Source: Symbiodinium natans (Eukaryota > Sar > Dinophyceae > Suessiales > Symbiodiniaceae). Taken from it: 64,000 nt of DNA. Both the position numbers and the translations under genes were made by a program. Numbering within the stretch: the first letter of the stretch is position 1; every line of letters begins with the position of its first letter. The stretch lies in contig CAJNDS010001113.1 of assembly GCA_905221605.1 (NCBI GenBank), forward strand, positions 1,443,163 to 1,507,162. The letters run 5' to 3'. Positions 51,595-60,604 of the stretch are shown piece after piece. The notes under the pieces are model-generated. The model made no database searches, had not been told where the DNA came from, and saw only the letters and a program-made list of their open reading frames with translations.

Positions 51595-52135
51595 AGGAGG
51601 GGGGGGGGGTTAGGGTTTAGGGTTTAGGGTTTGGGGTTTAGGGTTTAGGGCTGAGGGTTTAGGGCTGAGGGTTTAGGGTTTAGGGTTTAGGGTTATAAAA
51701 AATCAGGGTGCATAACCCTAAGCCCTAAAGCCTACACCCGAAATAGGAGTCGATGAACGGTCTGTGATGTTGGTGAGGCCTTTGCTTAAAACCCTAAACC
51801 CTAAACCCTAATCCCTAAGCCCTGTTCTCTTATAAGGCTTACTTTCCAATGGACGAAGCCGAAACCGGACCCGAAACCTCGAAGCCCGAAACGGCCAATC
51901 CGAAGCCCGAAGCCATGAAAAGCCCTGGGGCTTAGGGTTTAGGGTTTAGGGTGCGGTAAACCCACAGCCCTAAACCTTAGACCCCAAGTTCACCTACATC
52001 TTCAACCCCAAACTCACCCCCGAACCCCTCAACCCTAAACCCTAAACCCTAAACTAAACCCTAAACCCTTAACCCTAACCCTAAACCCTAAAACCCTAAA
52101 CCCTAAGCCCCAAACCCCAAACAGCAGCCCCGAAG

Positions 52136-52211
52136 CCGAAAGCACAAAGGCCGGGCCACGACCTGGCTGAAGCCACACGTGGAGGGCGCAGGGGGCTTTG
52201 CAAAAGCAGAT
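52136..52211 (+). CDS. exon-like island
   Basis: After CAGCAGCCCCGAAG the frame reads RKHKGRATTWLKPHVEGAGG then FAKAD, with GT at 52,212. CCCTAAA upstream, TTTAGGG downstream. Confidence 0.4.
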
Positions 52212-52723
52212 GTTTTGGGGTTTAGGGTTTAGGGGTCAGGGTTCAGGATTCACGGTTTAGGATTCAGGGTTCATAGGGTTCAGGGATTACGATTTAGGCC
52301 AGACTGGCGTGGGAGCGCGCGGGATTTCGCTGTGTTGAGGGTTCAGTGTTTGAGGGGGTATGGGTGATTGTGGTGTGTTGTCCTTTGGCAGCTCTGGGTC
52401 TTGTCTTGGGGGGGGCTCCTTCTAAGCCCTAAGCCCTAAGACCTAAGCCCTAAGCCCTGAACCCCAACCTTAATAAGAACCCTCCAATCCCTCTGACCTC
52501 TAGAAACCCTGCAAGGGCCACAGACCCTACAAACCCTGCAAACTTTACAGACCCTACAAACGCTAGAGCCGCATAGGTCCTGCAGACCCTAACCTAAGCT
52601 CGAGGGACTATAAGGTGTATCGGTGTATATATATATATATACAAAAAGGTTGTACAGCGGTTCTATAGGGGAGTAAGATTCAGGGTCCCTTGTAGGGGTC
52701 TCTCCTAAAACCTCTTTAAAAAG

Positions 52724-52828
52724 TGCTCCGAGGTGTGGAACGAGCAGCTAAAGCGCGGCCTTACCCAAGACTTGTGTGACGAGCTGCTCGATAGGCAGCG
52801 TGCCGCCCGCCCCCCACCTTCCCAGAGA
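52724..52828 (+). CDS. exon-like island with telomeric donor
   Basis: The frame reads CSEVWNEQLKRGLTQDLCDE then LLDRQRAARPPPSQR; the donor is AGA|GTTTAGGGG. The upstream side is TCTTTAAAAAG. A strong amphipathic helix pattern makes it one of the most protein-like islands. Family not recognised. Confidence 0.5.
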
Positions 52829-53051
52829 GTTTAGGGGTTAGGGTTTAGGGTTTAAGGTTTAGCGTTTAGGGCCTCCCGCACCCCGCACAACGAAGTTCAA
52901 CCCCTAAAGCCCAAACCCCTGAACCCTTAAGCCCCTAAACCCGAATCCCTGAACCCTAAACCCCTCCTAGCAGTGCCCCTGCTTTCGGCTGAACTCCGTG
53001 CGTGCGTGTTTAGGGTGTTTAGGGTTTAGGGTTTACGGTTTAGGGTACTTT

Positions 53052-53054
53052 GTT

Positions 53055-53138
<84 letters not shown>

Positions 53139-53143
53139 GTGTA
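53052..53143 (+). repeat. (TG)n microsatellite
   Basis: About 45 TG units with two CG interruptions, 50 nt upstream of an exon-like island. Confidence 0.97.
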
Positions 53144-53195
53144 TACCCCAGACAGAGCTAGTGGCTTGGAGTCTTGACGCCCGTCGTTTGTGCAG

Positions 53196-53350
53196 GCAGT
53201 GGCAGTACTCGCTGGCGTGAGCCGTGTCCCTTGTCGGACCGTGGCCCTGTCAGCTACAGCCATACTGCCAAAACTGGCAGCGTCAGAATATCTCCGGGGG
53301 TTGTCTGAACTGCAAACTATCCTCAAGCCGCCATGGAAGGAATCGAAGCT
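53196..53350 (+). CDS. exon-like island
   Basis: The acceptor is CGTCGTTTGTGCAG. The frame reads AVAVLAGVSRVPCRTVALSA, then TAILPKLAASEYLRGLSELQ, then TILKPPWKESK. It stays open to 53,428, so the 3' end is uncertain. Family not recognised. Confidence 0.5.
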
Positions 53351-53429
53351 CTGCCTTATGGGGTTTAGGACTAAGGATGATGCTTGGGCTACCCCCGGCT
53401 TGGGTTCAGAGACTGTGCAGTCACTTTAG

Positions 53430-53515
53430 GCGCTCGTCTTCGAATGTGCCAACGCCCCTGTGCAGCCTTGCTAGCCGAATGGGTGGATGCGCATTTCCAT
53501 ACTCTCATCGTACTT
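53430..53515 (+). CDS. exon-like island with canonical splice sites
   Basis: The acceptor is GCAGTCACTTTAG and the donor GTGAGTACG. The frame reads RLRMCQRPCAALLAEWVDAH then FHTLIVL. Helical and protein-like; probably follows the 53,196 exon. Confidence 0.5.
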
Positions 53516-53718
53516 GTGAGTACGCGAGCCGCCGAAAAAGGTACCCGACCCCCACATAGGTTTAGTGTTTAAGATGCTTAGGGTTAGGACCCTTCAGTTG
53601 GCCCAACTCCTCCCTTTTCAGAATGCGTCTGGAGCTGAAAACCTAAACCCCCTACCCCTAGACCCCCTACCCCTCAACCCTCTACCCCTATGCCCCAAAA
53701 CCCTATACCCCAACATAG

Positions 53719-54046
53719 GTCCACGGAGTCTGCTGCCCTTCCGCGTCCCCGGCCGACACTCGATGGCCAGCAAAGTCCAAAGGCCTCACAATTCTATCAT
53801 CTTCCGGAGGATCTTGTTTCCAAAAAGCCTCAACAAGCTTTTCAAAAATATGCTTTAACAAGCATAGAGCCCTGCGTAGATGTTTTGTTGAAATGGCAAT
53901 TTGATGGTTTTAAGGGGAGTACGCCCAAGAGGCCAGCAGGCGAGCATGCGGGCGCGATAGCATTTGCCAAAGCAGCATCACGTGCACGCCCCATGTCTCA
54001 CCAGCCTCAGACCTTGCTTGGGGCGAGGAGGCCTGAGGGAATCTAA
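53719..54046 (+). CDS. probable terminal exon, product unknown
   Basis: The acceptor is CCCCAACATAG. The frame is open for 108 codons to TAA at 54,044-54,046 and includes SPKASQFYHLPEDLVSKKPQ, AFQKYALTSIEPCVDVLLKW and HAGAIAFAKAASRARPMSHQ. It is the longest exon-like island of the split genes and carries no telomeric unit. A telomere-free 3' region follows to 54,110. Likely the last exon of a gene with exons at 52.1-53.5 kb. Confidence 0.5.
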
Positions 54047-54663
54047 GAGTACTTTCATTATTCAGTCGACGGGCGGGGTTTCTATCAGCCCTCTATTGAA
54101 GAACCTAGACCATAAGCCCTAAACCCTAAACCCTAAACCCCAAACCCCAAACCCTAAACCCTAAACCCTAATCCCTAAACCCTAAACCCTAAACCCTTGA
54201 CTTGCACCTGTTGATTCCAAGCCTGCTGTGAACCCTAAGCCCTGTCATGGCCCCTGTCATGGCCCCGTGGCCTCGAAACCCTGGAATCGAAACTAAACCC
54301 TAAACAGTGTTTAGGGTTTAGGGTTCAGGGGTTCAGGGTTTAGGTTTTGGAGACAGAACATCCCCAGAGTTGTGCAGGGCACCATCTCGTCCCGACAAGA
54401 GGCCCGATCACCAGCCGAAAGTTACCGTTCGCCGCCTTCCAGTGTGAGACTTCTTCGCTTCTAAACCCTGAACCCTAAACCCTAGACTTAGAACCGTTTC
54501 CCCCGAATTTTTTGGGCTTAGGGTTTAGGGTTTTGGGTTTGGGTTTGGGTTTGAGTTCTGGGTTTAGGTCACGAAACCCTAGACGGGTGCCCTTCTCAAT
54601 GTCGTGTGCCTCCCGAAGACAAGGCAGGAACCTTTTCAAGAACGACACAGATACTGTATTGAC

Positions 54664-54762
54664 CACTATTTTCTTAAGAACCCCAAAAGAATAAAAGATA
54701 ATAATCCCTCTTAGAAGGAAGTCTATGTGTGTTTTTGGGTGGGTTCTTAAGCAAATAGTAGT
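54664..54762. mobile_element. MITE family 3, copy 4
   Basis: ACTATTTTCTTAAGAACCCC and GGGTTCTTAAGCAAATAGTA are inverted termini. Confidence 0.75.
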
Positions 54763-54983
54763 TGAGTGCCCTAACCAAGGGCTATCACCAACGATAGCTG
54801 AAGGTCCTGTTTATTTGTAACCGTAACCTTACTTCTGAGTACCCATGAACCGTCAAGTCGAGATGTCTTAGCTTAGCAATTTCTTCGAAGGCGTCCCACG
54901 ACTGTAGGTTCTAGGGTCACATGCAACTGGAAGCATTAGAGCCTCTTTAGATCCCACGGAGGCTATGGCGAGCGGACGTGCAG

Positions 54984-55166
54984 TCTGGCGCAATACACTG
55001 GCTGATGGAGTGCACTGCGGACACACAAATAGCAGACAGAAATCATGAAGGCGATGTTCAGAAAGGGTTTTTGGAGGCAGGCCCATGTCTTCAAGGGGCT
55101 GAAGGGACCCTTATAAGGGACCTTAAGGGTTATTTAAGGGCTATGTGGGGCTACTTTGGTATTAAG
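54984..55166 (+). CDS. exon-like island
   Basis: Acceptor AGCGGACGTGCAG. The frame reads SGAIHWLMECTADTQIADRN then HEGDVQKGFLEAGPCLQG and stays open to a GTGTGT donor at 55,167. The second half (AAGGGACCTTAAGGGTTATT) looks repeat-derived, so the true end may be nearer 55,070. Confidence 0.4.
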
Positions 55167-55640
55167 GTGTGTATATATATATATGTATATATACAGTATA
55201 GGGATTATATAGGGCAAGAAGAATAGGGGTTCCTTCTGGGGGTGTCCTTCCTGCTTCCCCTTCATGTTTTATTTAGGGGCATGTAGCTGTTCTGAAGATG
55301 CTGGCAGGGGCAGGGCCTTGTCAAGGACGCACTTTGAGGAATCCTAAACCCTAAATCCTAAGTCCTAAGCCCTAAACCCTCAACCCTAAACCCTAAACCC
55401 TAAACCCTAAACGAGTATTCTCAGCGAGTCCCCGAGAAGGCGTTTGGATGATGAGGCGAACGGAGATTCTCGTCCGGGCTCATGGAGGGGCAGTCCAATG
55501 TTGCTGAGAATGATATTGCCACAGGGGTTGGGGTTTGGGGTGTGGGATTTGGGGTTTAGGGTTTACAGGGTTTAGGGTTTAGGGCTTGATGAGGGTTCTG
55601 CATCTTCGCCCGTACTAAGACACTCTCATCAGCCGCACAG

Positions 55641-55759
55641 ACTCGGTTGGCCCACAGCGGCATGCTTTTCCTCACTGTCGTTGCTGGGTGGTTCCAACAT
55701 TTCGGCCGGACAGGTGGCAAGAACCGTTCCATCACCATCATGTACGCGCAGCTTACAAA
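55641..55759 (+). CDS. exon-like island, three frames open
   Basis: Acceptor ATCAGCCGCACAG. The best frame reads TRLAHSGMLFLTVVAGWFQH then FGRTGGKNRSITIMYAQL. All three plus frames and one minus frame are open, so the call is weak. Confidence 0.3.
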
Positions 55760-55929
55760 GTGTAGAACAAGTCCGAACCCTGAGCCCTAAGCCCTCAACC
55801 CCAAACGCCACAACCCCCCTAAGCCCTGAAGTTTCTAAGCCCTATATTCCCGAAACCCGAATTTCAACCCCTACAAGCCCGAACTAAACCCTAAACCCCA
55901 AACCCCAAACCCTAAACCCTAAGTCCCCT

Positions 55930-56790
55930 CAGGAGTTAGGGCTGCCCGCCCAACTCCCCAGTAGGAGCCAGAGTCCAAAAAATCTTGACGTCACCTTCCG
56001 TGCCAACATGAAATTAGTGTGTGTTTCAAGTGGCCGGTCGTGATAGCGAGTTCCTAACAGGCTTTTGGCTTTAGGGCCTGTAGGGCTAAACTATAAGGTT
56101 GATGCAGCTCTTGGTAGGTTTCCATAGGGACATAGGGTTGCTTGACAAGGGTTGTCTAAGCTTGAGGTTTAAATATGGTTTGTATGGGGCGTATGAGGTT
56201 TTTTAGGACGGTAAATCGGGTTCATAGGCAGTTTACTTGGTGTTTGTAGAGGGCTTGTCGACTTCATAAGGGTTGCCACTAGAGGCTGTATATGGGGTTC
56301 TATAGGATGTATTCGGGTTTCATAGGGCTTGTAAGGTGTTGCGGGGCTTCTAAAGACTCTTACGGTAGTTACATTGCAGCTAACTATGGGCCGTTTTGAA
56401 CTTACATACCCCCCTATATCCTACCACACCCAAGAGCCCATAGCCCTTTACCACTTTAATTTAACTTCCCAACGGCTTGAAGGCCCCAGCAACATTCCTT
56501 CGAGCCGCTCTCGGGTTTTGGGTTTGGGGTTTAGGGTCTAGGATTTGGGATTTCGGGTTTAGGGTTCAGGGTTTCAAAGTTTACCAGGTGTGCTTACAAT
56601 TCGGGTCTAGGGTGTAATTACCTAGCTTGGGGTTCCTATAGCAAGGGCTGTAAGTCGTTGGAGTTTCATGGGGGCTTCACAAGAGGGTTCAGGGTTTAGG
56701 GTCATCAGTACCGAACAGCAACCGCTCCCCTACTTGCAACCCTATTTGTAAGCACCCGTGAACCTTCAAATAAGGGGCATTTCCTAAACC
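55930..56790. other. filler, mostly unique
   Basis: Unique sequence with scattered TTTATAGGG-like degenerate units and a short TTTAGGG tract at 56,520-56,570; a family 4 MITE fragment at about 56,733-56,770. No coding island recognised. Confidence 0.5.
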
Positions 56791-56804
56791 CCAAACCCTG
56801 CTAG

Positions 56805-56875
56805 ACGCAAATTGGTTTCCAAACAACAACAAGGACTCTTGCCGCCATCGCCATCTTGAGTCCCCCTATGTTGCT
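56805..56875 (+). CDS. exon-like island
   Basis: After AACCCTGCTAG the frame reads ANWFPNNNKDSCRHRHLESP. The 3' end is not defined. Family not recognised. Confidence 0.35.
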
Positions 56876-56956
56876 AGTGGCACATGCGGTACATACCCCT
56901 GGGCGTTTGGTGTGTGGGGGTTTGGGGTCTAGAGGGTTTAGAGGGTTTTGCCCCAG

Positions 56957-57054
56957 AGTGCTCATTCAGCTGGTTCTGGTGAACCCGCTTGCTTCTGCTC
57001 GCCCGGCCAACTTCTCTCGACCCGCCGAGTCGAGACACGATTTTCTGGCTAAGG
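56957..57054 (+). CDS. exon-like island
   Basis: The acceptor is GGTTTTGCCCCAG. The frame reads VLIQLVLVNPLASARPANFS then RPAESRHDFLAK, with a donor at G|GTTTGC. Confidence 0.45.
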
Positions 57055-57073
57055 GTTTGCCACCCTTAGCCCT

Positions 57074-57181
57074 ACTTGGAGGTTCATGGGAACTTATAGG
57101 GTTATAGGTAGGGCAACTATGGTTATAACCTTACTTAGGGTACTTATAGCCCATCTTATAAGTACCCATGAACCTGCAAGT
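57074..57181. mobile_element. MITE family 4, best copy
   Basis: ACTTGGAGGTTCATGGGAAC and AGTACCCATGAACCTGCAAG are inverted ends, with TTATAGG/CTTATAA pairing further in. About 108 bp, non-coding. Confidence 0.8.
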
Positions 57182-57197
57182 AAACCCCTCTGTAAAG

Positions 57198-57370
57198 CTC
57201 GGCAAAGAGCTCATCGCATGGCTTTTGTGCAACACCCTCTGTGCCCAGCACAGGGGCGAAAGGACCCCCCCGGGAGCCACAGTGCTTTGCTGTCATGCAG
57301 ACAGGGGGACACGCCCATGGGCACAGGATCCTGGGAGTTTTCAAGCGGAGCAGCCCTGCAGAGGCTCTGA
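57198..57370 (+). CDS. exon-like island
   Basis: After CCCCTCTGTAAAG the frame reads LGKELIAWLLCNTLCAQHRG, then ERTPPGATVLCCHADRGTRP, then WAQDPGSFQAEQPCRGSEA. The length and the directly adjoining MITE make the start uncertain. Confidence 0.4.
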
Positions 57371-57385
57371 GGCATGCACATATGT

Positions 57386-57767
57386 ATGTATATATATATA
57401 TATTATATGTATATGTATATGTGTGTATATGTATGTATATATATATATATACATTATATATATATATATATATATATATGTACAGACGCGTGTGGTGTAT
57501 GCATGCATGTTTGTATGTCTAAGCTTCGATTTAACTTCATGTCTTATGCGTGTATGTGTATTCATACATGTATACTTCTGAGAAAGATTATCTACACTTC
57601 TGAATATACAGACGTACGAATGTTGCATTGATACCTATGTTCATATGTGTATACAGACATATATTATGTGTGTGTATATACACATATGTATATAGACATA
57701 TATGTATACGCATGTATATGTATATATATATGTGTGTAGAGAGAGAGAGAGATAGAGAGAGAGAGAG
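57386..57767. repeat. (TA)n, (TATG)n and (GA)n microsatellites
   Basis: TA and TATG tracts at 57,386-57,480 and 57,640-57,735, and a GA run at 57,738-57,767. Tyr/Ile-rich ORFs here are artefacts. Confidence 0.95.
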
Positions 57768-57853
57768 GTCTGCTGTGCCAGTGCCATGTCGCACGGTCTC
57801 CGCAAGAGCTGCGCTGAGCGCAAGCTGGATATTACACATTGCCCGAAGACCTA
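57768..57853 (+). CDS. short exon-like island
   Basis: Directly after the GA run the frame reads VCCASAMSHGLRKSCAERKL then DITHCPKTY. No pyrimidine tract upstream, so splicing here is doubtful. Confidence 0.25.
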
Positions 57854-57870
57854 TAAGCCCTAAACCCCTA

Positions 57871-57975
57871 CTACAGGGGTCGGAATAAGTCCTACCGCAG
57901 TGTCTTATTGGTTTTCTTGTAGTAACCCTAAACCCCTACTATAGGGGTCGGAAGAAGTCCGAATAGTATTCCTCG
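57871..57975. mobile_element. two MITE family 2 ends in tandem
   Basis: CTACAGGGGTCGGAATAAGT and CTATAGGGGTCGGAAGAAGT lie 66 bp apart in the same orientation, each after CCCTAAACCCCTA. Confidence 0.5.
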
Positions 57976-58278
57976 CAGTCCCTTTGTATGTATGCTTTAT
58001 AAGGCAAGGCACCCCCTGAACCCTAGTCACGGCACAGGAGTCTGCAAGCTTGCAGCGGCCGCCCAGCCCCTTGGGCGGCCACCAGGCGCGGCGCCAACTT
58101 CGCCTGCGCCTCCTTTTCGTTGAGACAGAGTGGGCTAAGCGCCACAGCCTTCGCCAGCTGCGTTTCTCCAAGCCCTTGGTTGGCTTTGGGGTCTAAGACT
58201 CGCTTGAACCTACAAGAGCCAGCCTAGAAGAATCTACACCCCTGAGCCCTGAACCCCAAACCCTTAAACCCCCCCAAA

Positions 58279-58439
58279 CTCGAAGAGGCAAAGGCGAAGG
58301 CAGCGAAGCTGCCCCCTGGATCACCTCGGGGCATTGCCCTGGTCGAGGGTTCCAGAGCAACTGGTCATCGCAACCTGACGCCCGAAGCCCTTAACAGGCC
58401 CTTGGAACATTCTGTACCGTCTCTTACTGGGCTGTCGCC
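58279..58439 (+). CDS. exon-like island or ORF, product unknown
   Basis: The frame reads LEEAKAKAAKLPPGSPRGIA then LVEGSRATGHRNLTPEALNR and stays open to a TAA at the start of a CCCTAAA array. Ala/Lys-rich start. This part is not found in the second copy of the duplication. Confidence 0.4.
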
Positions 58440-58474
58440 CTAAACCCTAAACCCTTAACCCTTAACCCTAAACC

Positions 58475-58488
58475 CCAAACCCCCCCCA

Positions 58489-58529
<41 letters not shown>

Positions 58530-58532
58530 AAA
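58475..58532. repeat. poly-C / poly-A junction
   Basis: About 40 C (with three A interruptions) directly followed by 13 A. Confidence 0.97.
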
Positions 58533-59040
58533 TCGGGCCATCCTGGTTCCTGATTGTAACACCCCTCAGCTCACGTGTCTCAACTCTTCTGACCCCAAAC
58601 CCTAAACCCTAAACCCCAAACCCCAAACCCTAAACCCTAAACCCAACGCCCTCAACCATCTGAATGCAGTAGCATCCCAGCCGCTACTTCCTTCCTTTGG
58701 CTTTCTTTGGGATCTGTGCCAGAATGAAGGTTCCCAAAACCCAAAACCCTAAACCCTAAACCCTAAACCCTAAACCCCAAAAGGTTGCATAGAACCTCCA
58801 TTTGAGGGTACCGTGTGACCTACCATTGACCCCTTATGGAGATTTCCTCGGGTTTTCCAACAAGTATACCGCACAATTCGTCAGCCGGGAAGAAACCCTA
58901 AGCGCTAAACCTTAAAGAAGCTGAAATCCCAAACGCTGAACCTTAAACCCTAAACCCTGAACCCTAAACCCTAAACCCTAAACCCCCCGGAGGAGCCCAA
59001 ATCTGGAACCCTGACATTGCTTCTTCGGCTCCTTTCGGAG

Positions 59041-59094
59041 CAGAAACCCGCTGCCAACGCAGAAAAGAAGGGCCCAAAGAGCCCAACCACCCCC
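59041..59094 (+). CDS. exon-like island (duplicated)
   Basis: After CGGCTCCTTTCGGAG the frame reads QKPAANAEKKGPKSPTTP. A close copy at 63,828 reads PAPAANAEKKGPESPTP; the first bases differ by an indel that changes the phase. Low-complexity linker sequence. Confidence 0.35.
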
Positions 59095-59274
59095 CATCTT
59101 TTCGGATTTAGCAGGGTTCAGGGTTCAGGGTTTAGGGTTTAGGGTTTTCTGCTTTCAAGGGTTCGGGGTCTAGGGTTTATGGTTTCGGGTTTAAGGTTGA
59201 TATCGTGTAAAGCATATGCCTTATCAATCGTCACATACAGCTCTCACAGAACACCCCCCCCCCACCCGCTCCAA

Positions 59275-59340
59275 CCCCTAAACCCTAAACCCTAAACCCT
59301 AAACCCTAAACCCTAAACCCTAAACCCTAAACCCTAAACC
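59275..59340 (-). repeat. (CCCTAAA)n array, about 9 units
   Basis: Perfect C-strand array. Confidence 0.97.
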
Positions 59341-59455
59341 CCCCCACCCCACCCCACCCACGCCTTCAAAGTGGATCATAGGCACGCCCTGGAGTCTGTG
59401 TTTCTTCTAGGGGTCTTCAGAGTTCAGAGAGCTCCAGCTGGTTAAGTCGCTAAAA

Positions 59456-59562
59456 TAATTATTAAATACTAAACCTAATAATAATAATAATAATAATAAT
59501 AATAGTAATAATAATAATGATGATAATAATATAGTAATAATAATGATGATAGTCATAATGAT
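59456..59562 (+). repeat. (AAT)n microsatellite
   Basis: AAT triplets with GAT interruptions. Confidence 0.95.
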
Positions 59563-60027
59563 AATCGTAAGAAGGTCTAGGCTTCAGGGTTTGGGCTTTA
59601 AGGTGGGGCAAATTGAGTAGAGATGGAGAGGGTTTGTCCGTGCATCTTGTGGCATCGCTGAAACATCTTGAACGTCAGCATCGGTTCCTGACTTGGGTTT
59701 AGGGTTTAGGGAGTTTAGGGTTTAGGGTTCAAGGGGCCCCTCCCCCGCCCCTCCCCGCGCTCCTTCTTCATCCAAACTAAGCCACACAACCACTAGGTCA
59801 GCTTTGTGCTCCATGTTTCACTGACCAGTTCTCACCATGGGAAATACGTAAGTACATCCCGCTAGAATAGTCTTTGAAGCTGCTAAGAACCAGTGAGTTT
59901 AGGTTTTGGGGTTAAGCCCCGCCGGCTCTTTTTCCTTCCGAAAGGGTCGAGCCTCGCAGGTGCGACAGGACTTTCAACCGGCTGGGGGGTCTAAAGGCAT
60001 GGAGATAGGGCGTTGGGGGATTTAGTT

Positions 60028-60192
60028 TAGTTTTTTTTTGGGGGGGGGGGGGGGGTTGGGGGGGGGGGGGGGGGGACGGGTGGGGGGGATTAGGGTTTTG
60101 AGGTCTAGGGGTTGAATTAGCTTTGGCTGTATTATGTCTCTTGAGGTTCTAACAGGGCTTTCTTTTTTTTGGGTGGTGGGGGGGGGGGGAGG
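60028..60192. repeat. poly-T/poly-G tracts
   Basis: T(9)G(14), further G runs, and T(8)GGGTGGTGGGGG at 60,163-60,191. Low complexity; the minus-strand Pro-rich ORF is an artefact. Confidence 0.95.
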
Positions 60193-60348
60193 TTCGAGTC
60201 CGAGTCTTCTGCTCCTGGTGAGCCATGTCGTCCCCCTGCTCGTGCAGAATGCGCCGGCCAGCAGGCCGGGCAACCCCTAAACCCTAAACCCTAAACCCTC
60301 AACCTCAGCCCTAAACCCTAAACTTCGCCTTGGGCTGCAAGGTTTAGG

Positions 60349-60440
60349 TTGGGATGTTCCTTAGGCGAAGAGGGGGATTATGATAGGGGGGCACTATATA
60401 ATCCCTATAAAGGCCTGGATTATGATTGGGGGGCTCCCAA
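60349..60440. mobile_element. MITE family 1, degenerate copy
   Basis: TTGGGATGTTCC at the left and GGGCTCCCAA at the right. Inner GATAGGGGGGCACTATATAA follows the family core. It ends 164 bp upstream of the gene at 60,605. Confidence 0.6.
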
Positions 60441-60604
60441 GGTTTAGGGTTTAGGTCCATGTTCGGGATGTTGGGAGACCCTTGTCTGCGCTTGCACAGC
60501 ATCGATAGCGTATGGCTTCGTGAGCTCAGCTTCTGGACGAGCTGTTTGGCTGATCAGTCAGGAGTTGTGTTTTGCCCTCGCATGCGCAGCGTGCGTTTGC
60601 GACC

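Larger units (their letters stand above)
58026..59180. repeat. segmental duplication, copy 1
   Basis: At least five unique blocks recur in the same order at 63,002-63,925: GCTTGCAGCGGCCGCC; GTAACACCCCTCAGC; CCTTTGGCTTTCTTTGGGAT; CCGCACAATTCGTCAGC; and CGCTGCCAACGCAGAAAAGA. The telomeric tracts between the blocks differ in orientation and length. Confidence 0.75.

Noticed and set aside
57168-57888. Overlapping Tyr/Ile/Cys-rich ORFs on both strands
   Set aside because: The part over 57,386-57,767 is TA/TATG/GA microsatellite. Only the unique stretches at its edges were kept as weak exon-like islands.
60535-60560. TTTGGCT near the start of the intronless gene as a spliced-leader relic
   Set aside because: Only seven bases match and the following CAAG is absent.
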